Source: Clostridia bacterium
GTDB taxonomy: Bacteria > Bacillota > Clostridia > Christensenellales > UBA1242
NCBI GenBank assembly: GCA_017473285.1
Contig: JAFULP010000072.1
Location: 1-14,762, forward strand
Direction: 5' to 3'
Length of the DNA: 14,762 bases
Part shown: positions 6,695 through 12,909 of the stretch, in pieces
Position numbering within the stretch: position 1 is the first letter of the stretch
Layout of the letters: every line of letters begins with the position of its first letter
Notes under the pieces: model-generated
Seen by the model: only the letters and a program-made list of their open reading frames with translations
Databases searched by the model: none
What the model was told of the DNA's origin: nothing
Position numbers and translations under genes: made by a program

Positions 6695-6728
6695 ATTAAA
6701 ATTGTAAAGAATAGTCTTTCAACATTTT
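6678..6728. terminator. bidirectional terminator formed by two convergent gene ends
   Basis: A perfect 14-bp inverted repeat, AAAATGTTGAAAGA (6678-6691) and TCTTTCAACATTTT (6715-6728), encloses a 23-nt loop that carries both stop codons. The left arm is the last codons of the XRE gene (E-N-V-E-R) and the right arm the last codons of the metallopeptidase gene (K-M-L-K-D region). A short T-run follows on the + strand; on the minus strand the T-run is interrupted. Confidence 0.6.
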
Positions 6729-7415
6729 TTTACGCACTTTCCAGTCGGGCATAAGTGTAGTCATAAGGTTGTGAAAGTCCTTACTGTGATTGTGATGTAT
6801 TAGATGTGCAAGTTCGTGAGTTATTACATAATCAATACACTCAATGCGGGCTTTGGATAGATATATATTTAACGAAGCAACACGCTTAACAAAATTACAA
6901 TTACCCCACATTGATTTCATAGTTTTAATCTTTATAATAGGGTAGTTATTGTCCTTAAACATTTGCAAATATATGTATTTTAGGCGATTAGTAAAAAAGT
7001 CTAAAAAATATTTTTTGCACCACTTGATAAATTGTTGGCGTACAAAGTCTTCGCTTAAGTCTTTAGTGTAAATTGTAAAACCATTGTCAAAAATTACTTT
7101 GTTTTTAGTACTAAGTTCAAGTTTAAGTGGAAAGTTTTGACCCAACACAAATATATTGCCGTTATCAACAAACTTGCAACTATCTTTGTTTAGGTTACAG
7201 TTTATTTTGCTTAATTGGCTAGCAATCCAACTGCGCTTTCGCACCAAAAATTCGTATGCATAACCATAAGTGGTTTGGTAAGGGATGCTAACTGCAACTT
7301 TACCAGTTTTTGATATAGTAAGGCGCATATTTTTCATACGCTTTTTAGTAATTATTACATTAGTTTTAGTAGTAGTTGTAAGCGGAAATTCGATAACTTT
7401 TGATGTGTTTTTCAT
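6696..7415 (-). CDS. YgjP-like M48-type zinc metallopeptidase (DUF45)
   Basis: The 239-residue protein belongs to the YgjP/DUF45 family of predicted zinc metallopeptidases. The signature THELAHLIHHNHSKDFH provides H200, E201, H204 and the third ligand H210 (spacing HExxH-x5-H). Just before it stand the family's SMWGNC (168-173), SLNIYLSKA and the strand IDYVITHELAH. The N-terminal region (RMKNMRLTISKTGKVAVSIP) is the typical beta-rich start, and the length is usual. I choose the ATG at 7413-7415 rather than 7431-7433, because the latter lies between the -35 and -10 of a good promoter whose -10 ends 6 nt before 7415. The mRNA would be leaderless. It is divergent from rlmD and convergent with the XRE gene. 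The substrate is unknown. Confidence 0.9.
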   Translation of the reverse strand: MKNTSKVIEFPLTTTTKTNVIITKKRMKNMRLTISKTGKVAVSIPYQTTYGYAYEFLVRKRSWIASQLSKINCNLNKDSCKFVDNGNIFVLGQNFPLKLELSTKNKVIFDNGFTIYTKDLSEDFVRQQFIKWCKKYFLDFFTNRLKYIYLQMFKDNNYPIIKIKTMKSMWGNCNFVKRVASLNIYLSKARIECIDYVITHELAHLIHHNHSKDFHNLMTTLMPDWKVRKKMLKDYSLQF

Positions 7416-7421
7416 AAGTTT

Positions 7422-7450
7422 AATGTAGCACATATTTTCGTTTTAGGCAA
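7422..7450 (-). promoter_or_regulatory. promoter of the YgjP-like gene (leaderless)
   Basis: On the minus strand: -35 TTGCCT (7445-7450), 17-bp spacer, extended -10 TG-C-TACATT (hexamer 7422-7427), then 6 nt to the ATG at 7415. It excludes the upstream ATG at 7433 from the transcript. Confidence 0.68.
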
Positions 7451-7476
7451 GCAATATAAAGGTTATTAATGCATAT

Positions 7477-7489
7477 ACTTTGTCAAAGT
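7477..7489. repeat. short palindrome between divergent genes
   Basis: ACTTTG-T-CAAAGT is a perfect 6-bp dyad around one central base, lying between the divergent promoters of the YgjP-like gene and rlmD. It is a possible operator, but short enough to arise by chance. Confidence 0.25.
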
Positions 7490-7537
7490 TTAAATCATTT
7501 AGCATAAAATTTGTTAGGACAATTAAATATCAAACTG

Positions 7538-7566
7538 TTGCAAAAATCATTGCGTGGGTGTATAAT
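7538..7566 (+). promoter_or_regulatory. promoter of the rRNA methyltransferase gene (leaderless)
   Basis: -35 TTGCAA (7538-7543), 17-bp spacer and perfect -10 TATAAT (7561-7566), then 6 nt to the ATG at 7573. The predicted first base is the A of that ATG, and there is no Shine-Dalgarno site. Confidence 0.8.
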
Positions 7567-7572
7567 ACGCAT

Positions 7573-8940
7573 ATGGAATTAAAGATAGATAATTTAGGGA
7601 TGAATGGCGAAGGGGTGGCACGCCCTAGTGAGAGTAATAATTTGCAAAAGGTTACTTTTGTTAATTTTGCATTGCTAAACGAAGTAGTGCAAGTTGAAAT
7701 AACAAGCGAAAAATCAAAATTTTGTAATGCAAAACTGGTGGATGTAATAACTGAAAGTAAGGATAGAGTAGTTGCCCCTTGCCCATATTTTATGCAATGT
7801 GGCGGATGCAATTTACAACATCTAAATTATGGAAAGCAATTGGAGTTTAAGCAAAATTTGGTTAAGGAAACATTGCTAAAAGTTGGCGGTATTGATTACA
7901 AAGTGTTGCCAACAGTTGCGTCACAACAATATACTTATCGCAACAAAGGCGTATTTCCGTTAGGCAACAATATTGGTATGTTTGAATTTAATAGCCATAA
8001 AATTATAGAGATTGACAAGTGCTTATTAATGAATGATAAAATTAATACGGCATTTACTTTGATTAAAAATTGGATTAAGGAATACAATGTATCAACCTTT
8101 GATTTTGACAACTTTAAGGGCTTGCTTAAGTATGCTGTTATTAGAAGTGTAAATAACCAAACGCTAATATGCTTGGTGGCAACTAGTTCAAATATTAAGC
8201 ATTTGGACAAGTTGGTGGATAAGTTAAATCAACTAGGCTCATATGGGCTTTACATAAACATCAACAATCAACACAACTCAATTATATTAGGGCGTGATTA
8301 CAAGCACATTGCGGGCATTAAAAGTATTACAATGGAAGAATTTGGCATTAAGTATGATATTGATGTGGCAAGTTTTTTGCAAGTTAATAATGAGATTAAA
8401 ACTAAATTGTATACGGAAGTGATTAATAATATTGGTGGCGGAGTAGTGATTGACGCTTACGCAGGTGCAGGGCTACTTAGTGCTGTGATGAGCAAAAATG
8501 CAAAAATGGTTTATAGCGTAGAAATTGTGTCACAAGCAAGTGAAAAAGCAAGGCAATTGGTTAAAAACAACAATATTACTAGTATGCAAGTAATAAATGG
8601 CGATTGCACCAAAATATTGCCTAAATTAATTAAAAAAGTGCAAAGCGAAATTAAGTCGCAAAGCAAAGCATCACAAATTAATAACCAAAGCAATTTAGAT
8701 AAAAATTCAAATTTAAAATGTAGCGTGGTGCTAGACCCAGCGCACGCAGGTTGCACGCCCGAAGTTATTGATAGCGTAAAAACCGCTGACCAAATAATAT
8801 ATGTAGCGTGTAATCCAATTGCCTTGGCAAAGGATTTGAAAGTGTTGCAAAACATACATAACATCATAAGTATTCAACCATTTGATATGTTTGCTCAAAC
8901 AAAACATATTGAAACACTTGCGATATTAGAAAGGAGATAA
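7573..8940 (+). CDS. rlmD: 23S rRNA (uracil-5)-methyltransferase, RlmD/RlmCD (TrmA/RumA) family
   Basis: This 455-residue SAM-dependent enzyme makes 5-methyluridine, most likely in 23S rRNA (Gram-positive homologues often modify both sites of RlmC and RlmD). A TRAM-like N-terminal region covers about 1-62. Fe-S cluster cysteines are C70, C76, C79 and probably C150. ASFLQVN (267-273) precedes the SAM motif VIDAYAGAG (292-300). The catalytic Cys is C413 in YVACNP and the general base E447 in TKHIETL. Oddities: the usual DPPR motif reads DPAH (388-391), and a K/S/N/Q-rich insert of about 30 residues (351-382) precedes it. The start is ATG 7573, because the family N-terminus begins there and a promoter ends 6 nt before it; the open frame back to 7480 contains the promoter. 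It is followed after 2 nt by a membrane protein gene. Confidence 0.93.
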   Translation: MELKIDNLGMNGEGVARPSESNNLQKVTFVNFALLNEVVQVEITSEKSKFCNAKLVDVITESKDRVVAPCPYFMQCGGCNLQHLNYGKQLEFKQNLVKETLLKVGGIDYKVLPTVASQQYTYRNKGVFPLGNNIGMFEFNSHKIIEIDKCLLMNDKINTAFTLIKNWIKEYNVSTFDFDNFKGLLKYAVIRSVNNQTLICLVATSSNIKHLDKLVDKLNQLGSYGLYININNQHNSIILGRDYKHIAGIKSITMEEFGIKYDIDVASFLQVNNEIKTKLYTEVINNIGGGVVIDAYAGAGLLSAVMSKNAKMVYSVEIVSQASEKARQLVKNNNITSMQVINGDCTKILPKLIKKVQSEIKSQSKASQINNQSNLDKNSNLKCSVVLDPAHAGCTPEVIDSVKTADQIIYVACNPIALAKDLKVLQNIHNIISIQPFDMFAQTKHIETLAILERR

Positions 8941-8942
8941 AA

Positions 8943-9512
8943 ATGAAAAAAGAAACAAAAAAGGGATTAATAATTATTGGAAGTATCATTTTATTTATAG
9001 CTGTTGCATTGGTATTGTTATATGTTTTTGCGCCAAGGCAACCATATGTATTAGAAGATTCACGAATATACACAAGTTTTGATGATTTTGAATTTTTAGA
9101 TGAATATGTGATTGCTGAAAATCAATACAAGGATAAACATATTAAGAAATATAATGTAAGCGAAGCAAAAAATATCACAATTAAATATGATGGGGTTTCT
9201 GCATATTTGGTAGCATATATTTTTGACAACGATAAGGATTGTAGAGATTATGCTTCTGATGTTTCGGGCAATGACTATGATTATAAGACCAAAAATAAAC
9301 ATATATACAATACATCATCGCTTTGGTATAGTCATAAAACAACTATATGGTTTAAAACGACACATAAAGGGAAATATTTAGCATTTTATGGTAATAAACT
9401 TTATTATGTAAAATCATCAGCATCTAGTAAAAACTTTAGAAAATTAGTTGAATTTATTAATTTTGAACTACCACAACAATTTGAAATTAAAACCGTAGAA
9501 GAAAAAATATAA
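8943..9512 (+). CDS. membrane-anchored extracytoplasmic protein of unknown function
   Basis: The 189-residue product has a basic N-terminus, one membrane span (about 8-30, very hydrophobic) and a polar, Tyr/Asp/Lys-rich domain outside the membrane. That domain alternates short beta-like strands (ITIKYDGVSAYLVAYIFD, TTIWFKTTHKGKYLAFYG, KLYYVKSS) and ends in a helical segment with FRKLVEFINF. There is no lipobox, so it is anchored by the span rather than lipid. No family is recognised. The start is well supported: AAGGAG at 8931-8936 overlaps the end of rlmD, and the ATG is 2 nt past the rlmD stop, so both are probably one transcript. A functional link to rRNA methylation is not implied. Confidence 0.85.
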   Translation: MKKETKKGLIIIGSIILFIAVALVLLYVFAPRQPYVLEDSRIYTSFDDFEFLDEYVIAENQYKDKHIKKYNVSEAKNITIKYDGVSAYLVAYIFDNDKDCRDYASDVSGNDYDYKTKNKHIYNTSSLWYSHKTTIWFKTTHKGKYLAFYGNKLYYVKSSASSKNFRKLVEFINFELPQQFEIKTVEEKI

Positions 9513-9518
9513 ATCCAC

Positions 9519-9547
9519 TTGCAAAACTTTGATGTTTGGTGTATAAT
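9519..9547 (+). promoter_or_regulatory. promoter of the CobW-type GTPase gene
   Basis: -35 TTGCAA (9519-9524), 17-bp spacer and -10 TATAAT (9542-9547), both hexamers the same as at rlmD. Here the start codon is 124 nt downstream of the -10, leaving a long leader. Confidence 0.8.
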
Positions 9548-9553
9548 TTGTTG

Positions 9554-9671
9554 TGTTAAAAATTGTATTCAAATTAAAAACACTAAGATATTACAAAATT
9601 TGACTAGATTGCGGATATTTAAGGGTTTAAATTAATTTGAATAATTTAAAGATTGTATTAAGGAGAAAATT
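9554..9671 (+). promoter_or_regulatory. long structured 5' leader of the CobW-type gene
   Basis: About 118 nt separate the predicted transcription start from the ATG. Two pairings compete. ATTCAAATTAA (9567-9577) is a perfect 11-bp complement of TTAATTTGAAT (9632-9642), and TTTAAATTA (9626-9634) pairs with TAATTTAAA (9642-9650) in a 9-bp hairpin; they share bases 9632-9634 and 9642. The AAGGAG ribosome site (9660-9665) lies just after the second hairpin. No known riboswitch or Zur box was recognised. Control by metal or another ligand is speculation. Confidence 0.4.
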
Positions 9672-11078
9672 ATGTATAAATGTGTTCCTATTACTTTGGT
9701 AACTGGATATTTGGGTAGCGGAAAAACTACTTTGATTAACAATATTTTAAACAACGATAAGGGCTACAAAATGGCTGTTATTGTCAACGATATTGGTGAA
9801 GTAAATATTGATGCGGACCTTATTCAAAAGGGCGGTGTGGTGTCTAGCGGAGATGATAGCCTTGTGGCGCTTCAAAATGGTTGTATTTGTTGCAATCTTA
9901 ACGAAGATTTAATCAATCAAATTTTAAGCCTTGTCAAATCACAAAAGTTTGACCATATTTTGATTGAAGCAAGCGGTATTTGTGAGCCTGTGCCTATTGT
10001 GCAATCAATTATTGCCATCGAAGAACAATGCAAGGCCAACAATATGCCACCACTTACCAAACTTGATGCGGTGGTAACGGTTACCGATGCTTTGCGCCTT
10101 GTTAAAGAATTTAATTGTGGCAATACTTTGACTCAAAGCAATTATGGCGAAGAAGATATTGAAGGGCTTATTATTCAACAACTTGAATTTTGTGATATTG
10201 TATTGCTTAACAAAGTGGATGAAGTTAGTACAGAAGAATTAAATAGAGTTAAAGCCGTGATTAAGGAACTTCAACCAGTGGCAAAGGTTATTGAAACCAA
10301 CTATTCAAAAGTTGACCTTGCACAAATTTTGGATACTAATATGTTTGACTTTGAACGCAGTGCTACAAGTGCGGGTTGGATTAGAGAGTTGGAAGCGGAA
10401 AATGTAGACAATCGTGATGAAATTATCGAGCATAAGCACGAACATCATCATCACGACCACGAATGCCATTGTCACGAAAACGGAGAAGAATGTCATTGTC
10501 ACGATCACGACCATGAGCATTGTGATGACCCAGATTGTGAATGTCGTCACGAGCACCATCACCATGACGAAGATGAACATTATCATGATAGTGAGTACAA
10601 CCATCATCACGAAGGACATCATCATAATGACGAACATCACGACCATAATCACGATGATGGAAAATGTCATTGCAAAGGTCATTGTCATTGTGGGCACGAC
10701 CATAATCATGGCGAAGAAGAATATGGTATTGGTACATTTGTGTACTACCGCCGTAAACCATTTGACCGTAAAAAGTTCTTAGATTTTATTAATGAAAACT
10801 GGGGACGCCAAATAATTCGTACCAAAGGTCTTGTGTATTTTAGCGACGAAACCGAGATGTCATATTTGTTTGAGCAAGCCGGCCCACAAAAGAACCTTGA
10901 CCAAACAGGTTATTGGTACGCTACAATGCCAGAGAATGAATTAAAGCAATTGCTTGAGCAAGAAGCTCTACTTCGCAAAGATTGGGACGAGCAATATGGC
11001 GACCGTATGATAAAACTTGTATTTATTGGTCAACATATTGACAAAAAGAGTATTATTGACAGACTGGACAATATCTAA
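9672..11078 (+). CDS. CobW/COG0523-family G3E GTPase with large His/Cys-rich metal-binding insert
   Basis: This 468-residue metal-trafficking GTPase has Walker A GYLGSGKT (12-19), the family's metal-binding CICC (C71, C73, C74), IEASG (98-102) in the switch region and NKVD (180-183) for guanine recognition. A metal-binding insert follows: by hand count residues 254-346 contain 37 His and 11 Cys mixed with Asp and Glu. The C-terminal CobW_C domain runs about 352-467 (GTFVYYRRKPFD to the end). COG0523 proteins insert or deliver metals, most often zinc (ZNG1/YeiR type), cobalt or nickel; the insert suggests zinc storage or buffering. AAGGAG (9660-9665) supports the ATG. It has its own promoter, a long leader and a terminator, so it is a single-gene unit. 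No zinc transporter or Zur-type gene is adjacent. Confidence 0.93.
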   Translation: MYKCVPITLVTGYLGSGKTTLINNILNNDKGYKMAVIVNDIGEVNIDADLIQKGGVVSSGDDSLVALQNGCICCNLNEDLINQILSLVKSQKFDHILIEASGICEPVPIVQSIIAIEEQCKANNMPPLTKLDAVVTVTDALRLVKEFNCGNTLTQSNYGEEDIEGLIIQQLEFCDIVLLNKVDEVSTEELNRVKAVIKELQPVAKVIETNYSKVDLAQILDTNMFDFERSATSAGWIRELEAENVDNRDEIIEHKHEHHHHDHECHCHENGEECHCHDHDHEHCDDPDCECRHEHHHHDEDEHYHDSEYNHHHEGHHHNDEHHDHNHDDGKCHCKGHCHCGHDHNHGEEEYGIGTFVYYRRKPFDRKKFLDFINENWGRQIIRTKGLVYFSDETEMSYLFEQAGPQKNLDQTGYWYATMPENELKQLLEQEALLRKDWDEQYGDRMIKLVFIGQHIDKKSIIDRLDNI

Positions 11079-11099
11079 TTATAACTTTAATTAAAATAA

Positions 11100-11133
11100 A
11101 ACGCCCTTTATAACAAGGGCGTTATGTTTTTTT
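11100..11133 (+). terminator. intrinsic terminator after the CobW-type gene
   Basis: A perfect 9-bp stem AACGCCCTT/AAGGGCGTT with a TATAAC loop (11100-11123) is followed by a T-run at 11127-11133. Confidence 0.88.
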
Positions 11134-11236
11134 ATTGCACTATGCGTGTGGCAGGCGGAGTGTCCGCCAACAAGTAAGTTAATTGACTAAATTGAAAGCT
11201 TGCGAGTAATTTATTTTTAGATTTTACAGTAAGGTA
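11134..11236. other. intergenic segment with a GC-rich hairpin
   Basis: There is no convincing gene. GGCGGA-GTG-TCCGCC (11154-11168) is a perfect 6-bp GC-only-but-one stem with a 3-nt loop, embedded in a short G+C-rich stretch (about 11137-11170) that stands out from the A/T-rich surroundings. It lacks a T-tract and follows a complete terminator, so it is probably not a terminator. It may belong to a dispersed intergenic repeat. The rest (11171-11236) is ordinary A/T-rich spacer. Confidence 0.4.
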
Positions 11237-11265
11237 TTTACAAAAAGATTAAATTGTGCTACACT
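11237..11265 (+). promoter_or_regulatory. promoter of the gene at 11273 (leaderless)
   Basis: -35 TTTACA (11237-11242), 17-bp spacer, extended -10 TG-C-TACACT (hexamer 11260-11265), then 7 nt to the ATG. No Shine-Dalgarno sequence is present. Confidence 0.75.
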
Positions 11266-11272
11266 CATTATT

Positions 11273-12100
11273 ATGAGTATAAGAGATAAGTTAGAAAAAT
11301 TAATGGATGATTATTGTTATAAGGAAGGTATTTTTGCTAGTGCCTATGAAAAGCAAATGAAAAAGGCTTGCAAATTAGGTAAAATAAAGTTTTATGACAA
11401 AGATAACTATAATGACCATATGAAACTTCTTTTTTACGATTGTGAAAAGCCAGAAGTATTTGATAATAACTTTATAAAATCGTTGCCTGATTACAATTTC
11501 TTAGGTATTCCAATAAAGAGACTAATTCAAAATGATTGTGCAAATGGTTGTTGTTATTCAATTATATTAATGTTAAGTTTGTGTTTTGAAAATTTTAAAA
11601 TAGTTACAGCCGAACTAGATAATTATGCGCAATATTATAAAAATAATAGCTATAACACTGATTATAAACATTGTTATTTAATTTTGCCTAATGATATGGT
11701 AATTGATACGACTTTTGGCATTATTTGTAAAAAAGATGTTTACACAAAGATTTTTAAACCTAGCAATTGTAAATATATTTCTAATGAAGAATTGAAATGT
11801 AATAAGTTGTATCAATATTTGCAATCGTTAAAGGATAGCACTTATGATATGATTTTTCCACAATTTAAGGATGTGAAACTTGATAGGGCAATGGATACTA
11901 CAGAGTATTGGGATTTATTTTTTGATTGGCAAGAAAAGTGTGTTGCATATAAAAACGAAAATAATACTCATATAGAAAATTATTTTAAAGAATATATAGC
12001 AAGAACTTCTAATCCACATGACCTTTGGAATTGGATGTTGTCAGTTCAGTTTCATAAAGACCAATTAGAAGATGATAACAAAGAACTATTGCAACTATAA
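11273..12100 (+). CDS. unknown protein with a possible papain/transglutaminase-like Cys-His-Asp triad
   Basis: The family of this 275-residue cytosolic protein is not recognised. The middle suggests a papain-like (transglutaminase or NAT-type) fold: a Cys at the start of a hydrophobic helix (NGCCYSIILMLSL, C93 or C94), a His at the start of a strand (KHCYLIL, H133) and an Asp in the next strand followed by a turn (MVIDTTFG, D145), in the order and spacing such enzymes use. The flanking regions are helical and rich in K, D, N and Y. The last third (WDLFFDWQEK, HDLWNWMLS) has no match I know. The start is set by a promoter 7 nt upstream. It is a single-gene unit with its own terminator. The catalytic idea is inference from pattern; a non-enzymatic role is possible. 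Confidence 0.8.
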   Translation: MSIRDKLEKLMDDYCYKEGIFASAYEKQMKKACKLGKIKFYDKDNYNDHMKLLFYDCEKPEVFDNNFIKSLPDYNFLGIPIKRLIQNDCANGCCYSIILMLSLCFENFKIVTAELDNYAQYYKNNSYNTDYKHCYLILPNDMVIDTTFGIICKKDVYTKIFKPSNCKYISNEELKCNKLYQYLQSLKDSTYDMIFPQFKDVKLDRAMDTTEYWDLFFDWQEKCVAYKNENNTHIENYFKEYIARTSNPHDLWNWMLSVQFHKDQLEDDNKELLQL

Positions 12101-12103
12101 ATT

Positions 12104-12131
12104 AAAAGAGTTGGAAATACAACTCTTTTTT
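12104..12131 (+). terminator. intrinsic terminator after the gene at 11273
   Basis: A perfect 10-bp stem AAAAGAGTTG/CAACTCTTTT with a GAAATA loop merges into a T-run ending at 12131. It begins 3 nt after the stop codon. Confidence 0.88.
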
Positions 12132-12133
12132 AT

Positions 12134-12162
12134 TTGCTTAAATTTTAGGGTTGTAGTAAAAT
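12134..12162 (+). promoter_or_regulatory. promoter of tmk
   Basis: -35 TTGCTT (12134-12139), 17-bp spacer, -10 TAAAAT (12157-12162). The short leader carries AAGGAG at 12169-12174, six nt before the ATG. The -35 lies directly after the preceding terminator. Confidence 0.72.
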
Positions 12163-12180
12163 GGACTTAAGGAGAAAAGT

Positions 12181-12867
12181 ATGGGATATATTATTGTTGT
12201 TGAGGGCACAGATGGTAGCGGTAAGCAAACTCAAGCCACAAAATTATGTGAAAGATTATTGGCAGAAGGGGTGGATGTGGTTAAACACAGTTTTCCAAGT
12301 TATGATAGCCCTTCAAGTGGACCAGTTAAGATGTATTTAGGTGGGCAGTTATGCAAGAGCGCTGATGAATTAGATGCATACCAAACCAGTGCATTGTTTG
12401 CGGTTGACAGATTATGTACTTATCAAAAGGATTTAAAGGAGCATTACGAGAGTGGCGGAGTGATAGTGCTTGATAGATACACTCAAAGCAATATGCTACA
12501 CCAAGCGGGTAAAATTCATAATAGGGAACAAAGAGATAAAATTTTGGCATGGTTAGACAATTTTGAGTTTAACGAACTTAAATTGCCACGAGCCAACAAG
12601 GTGATATTTTTAAATATACCACCCGAAGTTAGCAAGCGCCTTGCCAATGCTAGGGCGGATTTAAAAGCGGGCACTAAGCAAGATATTCACGAGCAAGACA
12701 CTCAGCACTTAATACACGCATATAATTCGGGCAGATATGTTGCTAGCAAATATAACTGGGATATAGTAGATTGCATGCAAGGCGACAACCTAAAAACCAT
12801 TGACCAAATAAGTGACGAAATATTTGATATAGTATCTAACTCGCTAAATAGTGATTTATTAATGTAA
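12181..12867 (+). CDS. tmk: thymidylate kinase
   Basis: This 228-residue enzyme phosphorylates dTMP to dTDP with ATP, in cytosolic dTTP synthesis. The P-loop EGTDGSGKQTQ lies at 8-18 with K15. A Gln follows this Lys where most P-loops have Ser or Thr; I have the impression this variant recurs in a branch of bacterial thymidylate kinases. The DRY motif (D97-R98-Y99, in VLDRYTQSNMLHQ) binds the nucleotide, FLNIPPEVSKR (142-152) is the strand-helix of the family, and R157 to D174 form the LID-like region. Length is normal to slightly long. AAGGAG six nt upstream fixes the ATG. No terminator separates it from the oxidoreductase gene 42 nt downstream, so the two may be co-transcribed without an obvious metabolic link. 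Confidence 0.93.
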   Translation: MGYIIVVEGTDGSGKQTQATKLCERLLAEGVDVVKHSFPSYDSPSSGPVKMYLGGQLCKSADELDAYQTSALFAVDRLCTYQKDLKEHYESGGVIVLDRYTQSNMLHQAGKIHNREQRDKILAWLDNFEFNELKLPRANKVIFLNIPPEVSKRLANARADLKAGTKQDIHEQDTQHLIHAYNSGRYVASKYNWDIVDCMQGDNLKTIDQISDEIFDIVSNSLNSDLLM

Positions 12868-12909
12868 TAATATCATAATAAATTTTACAAACAAGGCAAA
12901 AATAATGGT

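Noticed and set aside
7416..7433. Upstream ATG at 7433 for the YgjP-like peptidase
   Set aside because: It lies between the -35 and -10 of the best promoter and has no Shine-Dalgarno site, so it is probably not in the transcript.
7480..7572. N-terminal extension of the rRNA methyltransferase reading frame back to an ATG at 7480
   Set aside because: This stretch contains the promoter (TTGCAA-17-TATAAT), lacks a ribosome site, and precedes the family-typical N-terminus beginning at 7573.
9626..9650. Zur-type zinc operator in the CobW leader
   Set aside because: The dyad lacks the usual Gram-positive Zur core (TCGTAAT...ATTACGA) and lies within the transcribed leader, well downstream of the promoter.
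10434..10715. Repetitive CAT/CAC pattern suggesting a CRISPR-like or tandem repeat array
   Set aside because: There is no regular repeat-spacer unit, and the pattern is fully explained by His and Cys codons in the GTPase.
10305..10782. Long open frames on both strands, rich in Met/Val, His/Asp or Ile/Thr
   Set aside because: They are shadows of the CAT/CAC/GAC-rich codons of the His/Cys-rich insert, with low-complexity composition and no ribosome sites.
11154..11168. GC-rich hairpin as a second terminator after the CobW-type gene
   Set aside because: No T-tract follows, and a complete terminator already lies 20-50 bp upstream.
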